Origin: Methanospirillum stamsii
GTDB taxonomy: Archaea; Halobacteriota; Methanomicrobia; Methanomicrobiales; Methanospirillaceae
Direction: 5' to 3'
DNA length: 37,300 nucleotides
Assembly: GCF_003173335.1 (NCBI RefSeq)
Contig: NZ_QGMZ01000017.1
Location: forward strand, 1 to 37,300
The translations under genes were made by a program, and so were the position numbers. This document shows, piece by piece, positions 8,299-16,174 of this stretch. Under the pieces are notes generated by a model. That model searched no databases. It saw only the letters and a list, made by a program, of their open reading frames with translations, and was not told where the DNA came from. Every line of letters begins with the position of its first letter. Within the stretch, counting starts at the first letter, position 1.

Positions 8299-8324
8299 TT
8301 TAGTTTTTCGATAAAAAACCTAAA
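8299..8324. promoter_or_regulatory. Imperfect hairpin with CCTAAA arm before the first ABC pair
   Basis: TTTAGTTTTT (8299-8308) pairs with AAAAA and CTAAA (8313-8324) across one bulged C, with a CGAT loop. The arm contains AAAACCTAAA (8315-8324). That string also occurs at 8196-8205 and before the nitrogenase-like operon (16150-16159). It may be an operator half-site shared by metal-uptake promoters. The remainder of 8074-8462 is AT-rich with no gene that I can support. Confidence 0.3.
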
Positions 8325-8462
8325 TTGTATCAAAATACAACAATTTATCAATAGAAATATTAACTAATGCAACTAATATTTTCAGTGAACAAGAATGAAC
8401 CTCTGATGTGAATTTATCCGGAATATTCTGATTAGAGTTTTTTCCGAAAAATAACATCTTTC

Positions 8463-8481
8463 TTGGTACATCCTGTACCAA
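8463..8481. promoter_or_regulatory. Perfect TTGGTACA-TCC-TGTACCAA operator-like dyad
   Basis: Two perfect 8-bp arms (8463-8470 and 8474-8481) flank a 3-nt spacer 20 nt before the chosen start of the first ABC gene. It also overlaps the extended reading frame that begins at 8463, which supports using the later start. It is the most symmetric site near the MarR gene and a good candidate for its operator or for a metal-responsive repressor. Confidence 0.5.
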
Positions 8482-8501
8482 AAAACTGGAGACTTATATT
8501 T

Positions 8502-10271
8502 ATGCAATCAGTAAAAAAACCTGAATCTCCATTCAGGCGACTGCTCTCTTTTGCAGGTCATCGCAAGTGGCTCATAACCGGAGCAGTTTTGCTCACGGCT
8601 ATCGGAACCCTGCTTGGTTTTATCCCATTTCTGGTAATATATCTGATTACCGTTGAATTACTTAGTCCACCAATCGATGGGTCATATATCTGGTATCTTG
8701 CCATTGTCGTTCTTCTTGCCGCAGTTGGAAGAGTGGTTTTTTTGTTTATATCTACCATCCTCTCACACATGGCTGCGTTTGATACCCTGTTTGGGATTAA
8801 AAGAACGTTAATTCAGAAAATAGGTGATCTACCGCTTGGATACCTGAATAAACGGACAAGTGGTTCGGTTACAAAAATAATCACCGAAGATGTGGACCGG
8901 ATTGAACTTTTCATTGCACATCATCTTACGGATTCAGTAGGCGGCATTCTCCTTCCGGTTTTTGCTATCGGTTACATGATAACCATTGACTGGAGAATTG
9001 CCCTGGTATCTCTGATTCCAATTCCTCTTGCTTTAATCGCAATAAAAATGGCATATCGTGAATCTGAAAATAAATCGATGAAAAAATATTATGATGCACT
9101 TGACCGGATGAATGGTATTATTGTAGAATATATCCGGGGTATGCCGGTTGTCAAAGTTTTCAACCAGACTGCACGATCATTTCACCGGCTTTCAGATTCT
9201 GTATCCACATATCGCGATTTTGTTATTGAATGGACTAAGGAGTGTGCTCCTTCTTATTCAGCATTTAGTGTATGTGTAAACCTTCCTCTGCTGTTTATTC
9301 TTCCAACCTGTGTGTGGTTCTTTGTAAATGGTTCAATAACCATTCCGGAGATGCTTCTTTTCCTGATTCTTGGAACCGGATATACATCCACAATGATGAA
9401 GATGGCAAAGTTTGGAGGAATATGGAGACAGATTACCGAAGGGATTTCAAGAATAGATGCTCTTTTAACGATTCCGGATCTTATTGCCCCGGCGGTCACA
9501 AAAACCCCCCGGGACTATTCAATTTCGTTCAAGGATGTGACCTTTTCCTATGAAAAAAGTCCGGCAATTCAGAACATCTCCTTTACCGCACCGGAAAAAA
9601 CGGTTACTGCTCTGGTCGGTCCTTCCGGATCCGGAAAGAGTACCATTGCACAATTAATTCCCCGTTTCTGGGATGCATCAAAGGGAATGATCTCTATTGG
9701 TGGAGTGAATGTCACTGATATTGAACCTGAAAAACTGATGGATATGGTTGGTTTTGTCTTCCAGGACTCATTTCTCTTTCATGAAAGCATTGAAGAAAAT
9801 ATCCGGATGGGAAAACCTGAAAAACCATTTGATGAGGTTGTCGCAGCAGCAAAGGCGGCACAGGCTCATGAATTTATCATGGCTCTTCCGGATGGGTATA
9901 ATACCATAATCGGTAGTGAAGGAACATACCTCTCCGGCGGGGAACAACAGCGGATAATTCTTGCCAGGACTATCTTCAAGGATGCACCTATAGTAATTCT
10001 TGATGAAGCCACCGCATTCGCCGATCCTGAAAATGAGTATAAAATTCAGCAGGCAATCGATTCACTGCTCAAGCACAAGACCGTTATCATGATTGCCCAC
10101 CGGCTGTCAACGATAGCACATGCAGACCAGATCATTGTTCTGAGTGAAGGAAGAATCATTGAAAATGGAAAGCATCAGGCGCTCATCGAACAAAATGGGC
10201 AATATTCACGCATGTGGGAGTCTCATTCGGCAGCCAGGAGCTGGAGGTTTAATACCGGAGGTGTAGCATGA
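8502..10271 (+). CDS. ABC transporter half, TMD-NBD fusion, IrtA/YbtP-like
   Basis: I start at the ATG 8502 (GGAG at 8488-8491); the in-frame ATG at 8463 would translate the dyad. The 589-aa protein has six membrane segments in about residues 20-310 and a nucleotide-binding domain with Walker A GPSGSGKST near 371, signature LSGGEQQR near 476, Walker B VILDEATAFADPENE near 497 and H-loop AHRLST near 532. The DEATAFADPENE form and the tail MWESHSAARSW resemble the first subunit of IrtAB/YbtPQ, exporter-fold proteins that import iron-siderophores. Export is an alternative. It overlaps the next ABC gene by 4 nt, so the two form a heterodimer. Confidence 0.88.
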   Translation: MQSVKKPESPFRRLLSFAGHRKWLITGAVLLTAIGTLLGFIPFLVIYLITVELLSPPIDGSYIWYLAIVVLLAAVGRVVFLFISTILSHMAAFDTLFGIKRTLIQKIGDLPLGYLNKRTSGSVTKIITEDVDRIELFIAHHLTDSVGGILLPVFAIGYMITIDWRIALVSLIPIPLALIAIKMAYRESENKSMKKYYDALDRMNGIIVEYIRGMPVVKVFNQTARSFHRLSDSVSTYRDFVIEWTKECAPSYSAFSVCVNLPLLFILPTCVWFFVNGSITIPEMLLFLILGTGYTSTMMKMAKFGGIWRQITEGISRIDALLTIPDLIAPAVTKTPRDYSISFKDVTFSYEKSPAIQNISFTAPEKTVTALVGPSGSGKSTIAQLIPRFWDASKGMISIGGVNVTDIEPEKLMDMVGFVFQDSFLFHESIEENIRMGKPEKPFDEVVAAAKAAQAHEFIMALPDGYNTIIGSEGTYLSGGEQQRIILARTIFKDAPIVILDEATAFADPENEYKIQQAIDSLLKHKTVIMIAHRLSTIAHADQIIVLSEGRIIENGKHQALIEQNGQYSRMWESHSAARSWRFNTGGVA

Positions 10272-12037
10272 GAAATGCCGTTGACATCATCACCGATGGA
10301 AAAAGAAAGGCCCTATACAAACCAATTCTCCTGTACATAATTTATGATCTATTCAGAGGAGCTCCATATGGTTTTCTCATTATGGTTCTCTGGGATCTGT
10401 TTGCCCCGGTTATCGACCTGGGTCACATTATGTTTTTAATGGGGGCAATGGTTCTCACCTACCTTATCCAGTATATTGTGGGGAAGTATGCGTTAGTTTC
10501 GGTTCATGAAACCGGATATTCCCTCTGTTCTGAAGCAAGGCTGAATTTAGGAGAACACTTAAGAAAACTGCCGATGGGTTTTTTTAAAGGCCGTGACCCC
10601 GGGGATATTACCCAACTGATGCTTCAGGACATGACCTTTGTTGAGAATATCTTCACTCACCTGATGGCGGATATCGTAGCTGCCTTTACATTACCGATAA
10701 TTCTCATCCTGTTTATGGTAGTGCTCGACATAAAACTTGCCCTGGTCGCAGTAATTACGATACTTATCTCATTTCCATTTCTTCTTGCCTCACAGGTTCT
10801 TGTTCGAAAATACGGTGGCAGGCTGAGTGAAATCCGGGTGTCATCAGGTGCTAGGCTTCTTGAGTACCTGCATGGAATCCGCTATATCAAGGCATATAAT
10901 CTCACCGGAAAACGATTCCGGGTACTTGATGAATCACTTGATAACATGCATAAAGCAATTCTCCGGCTGGAAATTGTTCCGGGAATTGCAGCAACCGGTT
11001 ATATGTCCATGCTCGGTCTCGGGTACGTGATTTTGCTTTTAGTAGCAACTTACTATTTCATGGGAGGAACGCTCACAATTCCGGTTTACCTGGTATTTCT
11101 TATCCTTGGGTATCAGTTATATCAGCCCCTTATTCAGGCCGGACTTGACATCATGGAAGTCAGGTTCATGAGCCTTGCTGCCAACCGAATGAAAGAAGTT
11201 CTTGATGAAAAACCTCTAACCGAACCTGAAAATCCTAAAACTCCGAATAATTTCTCGGTCTCATTTCTGAATGTCACGTTTGGATACCACGAAAATACTG
11301 TCCTTTCTGATGTGAGTTTTTCAGTATCGCCCGGAGAAGTGCTCGCTCTTGTCGGGCCATCAGGGTCAGGGAAGACTACCATAACCAATCTGATTGCACG
11401 GTTCTGGGATGTAAATTCCGGTAAGATTACTCTTGGCGGGGTGGATATCCGGGACATCGGCACAGAAAAACTTCTCTCATACATGAGCATGGTATTCCAG
11501 GATGTCTACCTCTTCAACGATACGATCCGGAATAATATCCTGATTGGAAAACCTGATGCCACAGATGAAGAAATCATAGCTGCTTCCAAAAGTGCCCAGG
11601 CACATGATTTCATAGTCAAGCTTCCGAAAGGGTATGATACGATCATCGGTGAAGGTGGATCTACCATATCCGGTGGAGAAAAACAGCGGATATCAATTGC
11701 ACGGGCATTACTTAAGGATGCACCCATCATTTTACTTGATGAAGCAACCGCTTCCATTGATCCGGAGAATGAACAGGCAATTCAGACCGCAATTTCTGCA
11801 TTAATCAAGTCAAAAACGGTAATTGTGATAGCACACCGGCTGAATACTATCCAGGATGCAGACCGGATTATTGTTATTGATCATGGGAAAGTCACTGAAT
11901 CCGGCAGACACCAGGAACTCCTAGCTCAAAAAGGGATGTATTTTAGAATGTGGAGTGAACAGGAAAAAGCATCACACTGGACGGTGTCTTCAGCAGGCAT
12001 TTCAGAGAAGCTAAGTCCGGGTGGTTCTTTTGTATGA
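10268..12037 (+). CDS. ABC transporter half, TMD-NBD fusion, IrtB/YbtQ-like
   Basis: The 589-aa partner begins at ATG 10268 inside the stop of the preceding gene. Six transmembrane helices occupy roughly residues 15-300. The NBD has Walker A GPSGSGKTT near 362, an unusual signature ISGGEKQR near 467, Walker B IILLDEATASIDPENE near 488 and H-loop AHRLNT. Both NBDs look catalytically complete. In IrtAB/YbtPQ the second subunit carries DEATASxDPENE, as here, versus DEATAFADPENE in the first. The pair probably moves a metal-chelate or related small molecule. An equivalent pair is encoded on the minus strand at 29.6-33.1 kb. Confidence 0.88.
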   Translation: MRNAVDIITDGKRKALYKPILLYIIYDLFRGAPYGFLIMVLWDLFAPVIDLGHIMFLMGAMVLTYLIQYIVGKYALVSVHETGYSLCSEARLNLGEHLRKLPMGFFKGRDPGDITQLMLQDMTFVENIFTHLMADIVAAFTLPIILILFMVVLDIKLALVAVITILISFPFLLASQVLVRKYGGRLSEIRVSSGARLLEYLHGIRYIKAYNLTGKRFRVLDESLDNMHKAILRLEIVPGIAATGYMSMLGLGYVILLLVATYYFMGGTLTIPVYLVFLILGYQLYQPLIQAGLDIMEVRFMSLAANRMKEVLDEKPLTEPENPKTPNNFSVSFLNVTFGYHENTVLSDVSFSVSPGEVLALVGPSGSGKTTITNLIARFWDVNSGKITLGGVDIRDIGTEKLLSYMSMVFQDVYLFNDTIRNNILIGKPDATDEEIIAASKSAQAHDFIVKLPKGYDTIIGEGGSTISGGEKQRISIARALLKDAPIILLDEATASIDPENEQAIQTAISALIKSKTVIVIAHRLNTIQDADRIIVIDHGKVTESGRHQELLAQKGMYFRMWSEQEKASHWTVSSAGISEKLSPGGSFV

Positions 12038-12107
12038 TAACCCTGGAATTTTTCTTTTTTTCATTGGAGATTCAGGAAAGTTGTATGATACATATGGAAA
12101 GGTTTGA

Positions 12108-12440
12108 ATGAACTGGATATATCTCCTTATTTCAATTATTGCTGAAACGATAGGGACTTTGGCTCTTAAGTCCTCTGATGGTTTTACCAGAATAATTCCA
12201 ACAATTGTAGTCATCATTGGGTATGTAATCGCTTTTTTCTGCTTTTCCTTAACTTTAAGAGAGATTCCAGTGGGTCTTGCATACGCTATCTGGGCTGGTG
12301 CCGGGATTATCATGACAACGATACTTGGATTTTTCATCTTTAAACAAACGCTCGATTATCCGGCAATTATTGGGATTTTCATGATCGTTTTGGGAGTGGT
12401 GGTTATTAATCTGTTCTCAAAAAGTGTAGTCAGCAGTTAA
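12108..12440 (+). CDS. SMR-family small multidrug/cation efflux protein
   Basis: This 110-aa protein has four transmembrane helices and the SMR signature. Glu13 lies in IIAETIGTLALK (equivalent to EmrE Glu14, the proton/substrate site) and GLAYAIWAGAGI in helix 3 holds the conserved Trp. SMR dimers exchange protons for lipophilic cations or guanidinium-type compounds. Length and motifs are normal for the family. It follows the second ABC gene by 70 nt on the same strand with AAGG upstream of the ATG. A role in resistance or metabolite efflux under MarR control is plausible but not shown. Confidence 0.9.
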   Translation: MNWIYLLISIIAETIGTLALKSSDGFTRIIPTIVVIIGYVIAFFCFSLTLREIPVGLAYAIWAGAGIIMTTILGFFIFKQTLDYPAIIGIFMIVLGVVVINLFSKSVVSS

Positions 12441-12508
12441 GCGATATAAATGAGCCATCTTGAAAAACCATTCCAGATTCCGGGTGTTCAAAACGAGCGA
12501 AAAGGGGG

Positions 12509-12516
12509 TATAAATA
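12509..12516 (+). promoter_or_regulatory. TATA box of PBP-B
   Basis: TATAAATA at 12509-12516 follows a purine-rich, BRE-like stretch (cgaaaaggggg). It lies 100 nt before the PBP-B ATG, the same distance as the TATA-like element before PBP-D, leaving a leader of about 70 nt that contains the conserved 27-nt element. Confidence 0.55.
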
Positions 12517-12563
12517 TTTTTTTATTGAACCAAATTTATGGAGTTTTTTGTCTCCCGAAATAA

Positions 12564-12590
12564 TTTTGGAATGAAGATATCTCACCCAAA
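12564..12590 (+). promoter_or_regulatory. Conserved 27-nt leader element before PBP-B (copy 1)
   Basis: TTTTGG, GATATCT and CCAAA occur in this order in 27 nt, with the outer TTTGG/CCAAA able to pair around the GATATC palindrome. A matching element (22 of 27 identical) precedes PBP-D at 22499-22525, in both cases exactly 18 nt before the ATG. This can be an RNA element or an operator, or retained ancestry from a gene duplication. Confidence 0.45.
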
Positions 12591-12608
12591 TAAAAGATTA
12601 GCTACGCT

Positions 12609-13742
12609 ATGGTTCGAATGAATGTGAATTGTATTTTGATTCAGTTTATACTGTTTTCTTTGGTATTGTTTCCATTTATCGGAGTTACCGCCGCTGATGA
12701 TGGTCCGGTAACCATCACTGATGATCTTGGAAGAACAATTACTCTTGATAAACCTGCAGACAGAATTGGATATACCCGGTATAATGTTGCAGAAGCAATA
12801 AAACTCATTGATGCCTGGGATAAAGTCGTAGCCAGGGACGGAACTATTTCAGATCCTACACTCTGTCCGATAAATCCTAAGTTTTATCCTAACCTTGAAA
12901 AGATCCCTGCAATTAGCGATCCAAACGATTTTTTCACTTTAGATTATGAAAAAATCATGGAGATAAAGCCGGAAGTAATGATAATTCCCTGCACGACAGA
13001 TGTTTCTGTGGACAGAATACAGGAAGTGATTGATACTCTTGAACCGGAAATACCTGTTGTTGCTCTGAATTTTGATTCTCCTGTGAGCATGGGAGATACG
13101 ATTGTAAAATTAGGTCAGATAACCGGAAATGAAGAAGAAGCACAGCAGTATCTCGACTTTTATAATGAAATTTACAGCACCATCAAGGAAAAAACTGATA
13201 GTCTCCCTGGAGATGAAAAACCCGAAGTTTTTCTTAAAATGGCTGGTTTCACTCCTGATGCACTCTATACATTAGGGAAGGAGAATGATTACTGGAACCA
13301 GATGATTGCTGTATGTGGGGGAGATAGTATCTCATCAGATTTATCCGGTGCATACATAGAGGTAGACAAGGAATGGCTTATTAACCAGGATATGGATGCA
13401 ATTGTCGCATATATCTGGGATCAATATTATCCGGAGACTTTTGGATTCTCCGCAACTGATCCGGCCCATAAGAATGAAAACGGCCCGAAAATTGTCGATG
13501 AGATATCAGCAATGGATGTTTTCTCTCAGACCGAAGCAGTTACGAATGATGATGTATTTCTCCTGGATGGAAATCTCTTCACTACACCACGGGTAATCGT
13601 AGGCATGGCATACCTTGCTAAATGGTTACATCCTGAACTCTTTAATGACCTGAATCCCCAGGAGATCCATCAGAAATACCTGACTCAGTTTATTGGAGCA
13701 GATTATAATCTGAATGATGTAGGATTGTTTGGTTATCCCTAA
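12609..13742 (+). CDS. FecB/BtuF-type periplasmic substrate-binding protein (PBP-B)
   Basis: A 377-aa member of the same paralogous group as PBP-A, PBP-D and PBP-E. It has a signal peptide (residues 1-30, ending VTAADD; start at 12609 or 12618) and the shared blocks AWDKVVARDGTIS, KIMEIKPEVMIIP, LEPEIPVV, GFTPDALYTLG, EVDKEWL, YYPETFGFSATDP and the tail ADYNLNDVGLFGYP. The usual Cys-Trp before YYPE is Ile-Trp here, so the binding site may differ. An insertion (LCPINPKF) follows the ISDP segment. It probably captures a metal-chelate or tetrapyrrole-like ligand for the single FecC/FecE-like importer in the window. It has its own TATA promoter and is convergent with the methyltransferase genes downstream. 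Confidence 0.85.
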   Translation: MVRMNVNCILIQFILFSLVLFPFIGVTAADDGPVTITDDLGRTITLDKPADRIGYTRYNVAEAIKLIDAWDKVVARDGTISDPTLCPINPKFYPNLEKIPAISDPNDFFTLDYEKIMEIKPEVMIIPCTTDVSVDRIQEVIDTLEPEIPVVALNFDSPVSMGDTIVKLGQITGNEEEAQQYLDFYNEIYSTIKEKTDSLPGDEKPEVFLKMAGFTPDALYTLGKENDYWNQMIAVCGGDSISSDLSGAYIEVDKEWLINQDMDAIVAYIWDQYYPETFGFSATDPAHKNENGPKIVDEISAMDVFSQTEAVTNDDVFLLDGNLFTTPRVIVGMAYLAKWLHPELFNDLNPQEIHQKYLTQFIGADYNLNDVGLFGYP

Positions 13743-13829
13743 TTATTCTCTATTTTTTATTCGAATGTTCTTTCTTTTTGAAAATTTTGCACTAATCTGA
13801 CGATAATATATTTCGAAAAGTTGTCACCG

Positions 13830-13848
13830 TTTTTTTCTCGGAAAAAAA
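13830..13848. terminator. Bidirectional terminator between convergent genes
   Basis: TTTTTTTC (13830-13837), loop TCG and GAAAAAAA (13841-13848) form a stem that provides a T-run on either strand. A second stem, ATTTGGGG/CCCCAAAT (13870-13877 and 13897-13904), follows. Both lie between the stops of PBP-B and the minus-strand methyltransferase. Confidence 0.5.
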
Positions 13849-13924
13849 GATTTTGGTATCAGATTATAGATTTGGGGTATTTTTGGAAGATATTATCCCC
13901 AAATTATGTGGGGGAGGTTGGTGA

Positions 13925-14530
13925 TTAACAAACCGCCTCTAAACACATCCATCCTTTTTCATTCCGGTGTAAACTCACCCCCTTAAAACCCGCTTGTAAA
14001 AGACGGTTTTGTAAATACTCCCCCCGATAGATTTTCATACCATTAATCCGGTCTGTCCATGTGGTATTATCCGGATTATCCATCTCACAGCAGATAAAAA
14101 AATTGCTCCCTGGTTTAAGAACCCGTTTTATCTCGGTGAAAGCAGCATCCAAATCTGGCCAAAAATAGATGGTTTCAAAGGCAGTAACAAGATGTATTGA
14201 CTGGTCGGGATATGGCAAACACGATACGTCACCCTGCCGGATAGTACAGCGTTTTCCAAGCTCAGAAGCATTTGTTTTCTTACTAAAAGCAACACTCTCC
14301 TCTGAATGGTCTAAACCGTCCACGATACTTCCTGGTGAATCCTTTAGCATTTTTGCTATATTGGCCCCACCACCACAACCAACATCTAAAATATGTGAAT
14401 TGGCAGGTAAATTCAGGTATGAAAATCCCCATGTGGCCAGGTTTGCATGCCCTGAGTTCATAAAAGTCAACATTAACTTTCCAAGTTTGCCTTGTGGTTT
14501 TTGGGTATTCTGAAAGAATTTGTTAAGCAT
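13925..14530 (-). CDS. Class I SAM-dependent methyltransferase (UbiE/Methyltransf_11 type)
   Basis: I start at the ATG 14530 (MLNKFFQN), which has a strong AAGGGG site 4 nt upstream, rather than the in-frame ATG at 14551; this gives 201 aa. Motif I is ILDVGCGGGANIAKML near residues 46-61, then VDGLDHSEESV, IRQGDVSCLPYPDQSIHLV and ETIYFWPDLDAAFTEIKRVLKPG, a standard Methyltransf_11 series. The acceptor cannot be deduced; C-, O- and arsenic-type methylases share this form, but no Cys pattern of arsenite methylases is evident. It lies 42 nt after OMT-C on the same strand, so the two are probably one transcript. Confidence 0.85.
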   Translation of the reverse strand: MLNKFFQNTQKPQGKLGKLMLTFMNSGHANLATWGFSYLNLPANSHILDVGCGGGANIAKMLKDSPGSIVDGLDHSEESVAFSKKTNASELGKRCTIRQGDVSCLPYPDQSIHLVTAFETIYFWPDLDAAFTEIKRVLKPGSNFFICCEMDNPDNTTWTDRINGMKIYRGEYLQNRLLQAGFKGVSLHRNEKGWMCLEAVC

Positions 14531-14572
14531 ATTTCCCCTTATTATTATCAATGATTACACTAAATGCCGTTT

Positions 14573-15595
14573 TCAGGAACTTTTTCTTGCAATATCCATT
14601 ACCATCTCTCCAATGGGTGTCTTTACTGTTCTGCTTTGTACCGATGCAAAACCAGATTTTATCATGGCATTGGCAATAACTCCTTCACTCATCCCTACAT
14701 CATTTCCGTAAAGAGCAGTCATGAGAGTTCCCATGATCATCTCTTTTGGTTTTGTTCTTTCATCAGTCATCCCGTCTGATAAACTTACATAGACTCCGCC
14801 CGGATTAAGAGCGTTGAATATCTTTTTAATCACAGTATCCAGATGTTCGCCGGCAAAATTGAGTGTCTCCGAGGCCCAGACCAGGTCATAATTCTCACCA
14901 ATCGGATCACATATGTAATCTCCTCCTGTAACCTGTACTCTATCGCCCATTTCATATTCATCAATTACTTCCTGTGCAACACGGAGAACAGCCGGACGAT
15001 CAAAGAGAACGGCTTTCATTGAGGGGTGATTCATAGTGATTAATGTCCCGAAGACCCCGGTACCGCATCCGAGATCAAGCATCCTTCGAAAAGTTGGATA
15101 TTCCGGCAATGATGATACATGGCGAATTGCAAGCTGTGCCATACCTGCACGAAGGAAATTCACTGTTAACCTTGCATGTTCTGTCCAGAGATCTTCTGAA
15201 TTGATATTGGGCATCTCCCCATCTCCCGGACCGTTTCTCACAAGTTCGCAAATCTGGGTTGAGGACATGTTATAGTAATCATAATAGGACAGAAAGCTAT
15301 CTCCAAGGTATTTATCATTTTTTTCCGCAAAGAATTCCTCAACTGCAGGCAGATTTTTGAAACTACCATTTTTTTTCTCGATTAAATCTAGTGAAACCAG
15401 AGAATTCAAAAAAACTTCTGCATTTTTTTGATTGATGTTTAATTTTTTCACCAGTTCTTCAGTACTTTTCCAGTTCGAGAGTTCCTGAAAGATTCCAAGT
15501 TCTATTGCCGCTATAAACAGGTTTTTCTCCTGATTCGTGAGCAGTTTTTCGTATAACTTTCCAAAATCATTCTTTACTTCAGGTATATTTTTCAT
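14573..15595 (-). CDS. SAM-dependent methyltransferase of the dimeric O-methyltransferase (BchU-like) fold, OMT-C
   Basis: The frame is open to 15727, but I choose the ATG at 15595 because GGAG lies 8 nt upstream and the resulting 340 aa equals OMT-A (339) and OMT-D (345). The N-terminal dimerisation domain (NLFIAAIELGIFQEL, then a winged helix) precedes the Rossmann domain, with motif I MLDLGCGTGVFG near residue 170, GGDYICDPIGENYDLVWAS and LNPGGVYVSLSDG. It is most similar by eye to OMT-A. It is encoded divergently from the FecBCE/NifHDK-like operon and upstream of a second methyltransferase, so co-regulation with the reductase is possible. Substrate unknown; tetrapyrrole methylation is an inference from fold and context. 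Confidence 0.83.
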   Translation of the reverse strand: MKNIPEVKNDFGKLYEKLLTNQEKNLFIAAIELGIFQELSNWKSTEELVKKLNINQKNAEVFLNSLVSLDLIEKKNGSFKNLPAVEEFFAEKNDKYLGDSFLSYYDYYNMSSTQICELVRNGPGDGEMPNINSEDLWTEHARLTVNFLRAGMAQLAIRHVSSLPEYPTFRRMLDLGCGTGVFGTLITMNHPSMKAVLFDRPAVLRVAQEVIDEYEMGDRVQVTGGDYICDPIGENYDLVWASETLNFAGEHLDTVIKKIFNALNPGGVYVSLSDGMTDERTKPKEMIMGTLMTALYGNDVGMSEGVIANAMIKSGFASVQSRTVKTPIGEMVMDIARKSS

Positions 15596-15819
15596 TGGTT
15601 TTACTCCGGGTAAATTTTTCCGGTTAGAGGGCTTAATTGGATTAGCATCTGACATTTTCCGTTTCTGCGATAATCTGATGAAATCTTTCTGTGCTTGTTG
15701 TTTTCCTAAATATTTCAGATTCAGCAACGCTCATGTCTTTTATCTGATCTGCTATCTTGCTTGTTTCGATAGAAATCATCCGGATGAGAATTCAATCGCG
15801 TTTTTAGATTCGGATTATT

Positions 15820-15846
15820 ATTGCTTTTTTAAATTACTTAAGCAAT
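15820..15846. promoter_or_regulatory. ATTGCTT/AAGCAAT stem in the OMT-C / fecB intergenic region
   Basis: ATTGCTT (15820-15826) and AAGCAAT (15840-15846) form a 7-bp dyad. The long non-coding stretch 15596-16174 between divergent operons also holds TGAGAT/ATCTCA (16014-16030) and CTAAATTTAG (16155-16164). It must contain both promoters. No gene was found in it. Confidence 0.3.
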
Positions 15847-16149
15847 TGAAGTCCGTTTTTCCCTGGATATAAATTTCTTTTTTCGATTATGATATAGATT
15901 GGCCGAAAATTGTTCATTTTTTGGTTTGAAGGATTTGGCAAATTATCATTATCATGAAAAATTCCCTGAATAAGTTTACAAATTCAATGGATAATTAAAA
16001 AAGTATAATTTTCTGAGATTTTTGATCTCATGGGCGAATTTAATCCAATGAACATAATATTCATTTCCTGAATTTTTTATTGACTGCCAATAATTACTCC
16101 ATTTTTTTTGAATTGCATCAAAATAAAAATATTTTGGCGTATTTTATTG

Positions 16150-16164
16150 AAAACCTAAATTTAG
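16150..16164. promoter_or_regulatory. CCTAAATTTAG site at the nitrogenase-like operon promoter
   Basis: AAAACCTAAA (16150-16159) overlaps the perfect 10-bp palindrome CTAAATTTAG (16155-16164) 10 nt before the start codon. An A/T-rich TATA-like element (aaaaatatttt) lies near 16122-16133, the right distance for a short-leader transcript. The same AAAACCTAAA occurs twice before the first ABC pair. DtxR-type metal repressors of archaea use TTAGG/CCTAA-type half-sites, so metal control is a reasonable guess. Confidence 0.35.
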
Positions 16165-16174
16165 ATAGTAATCG

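Noticed and set aside
13925-14530. Arsenite methyltransferase (ArsM)
   Set aside because: The conserved cysteine pattern of ArsM is not evident and no ars genes are near.
15596-15727. Extended N-terminus of OMT-C
   Set aside because: The ATG at 15595 has GGAG upstream and gives the same length as the two paralogues; the extension is Lys/Gln-rich and unmatched in them.
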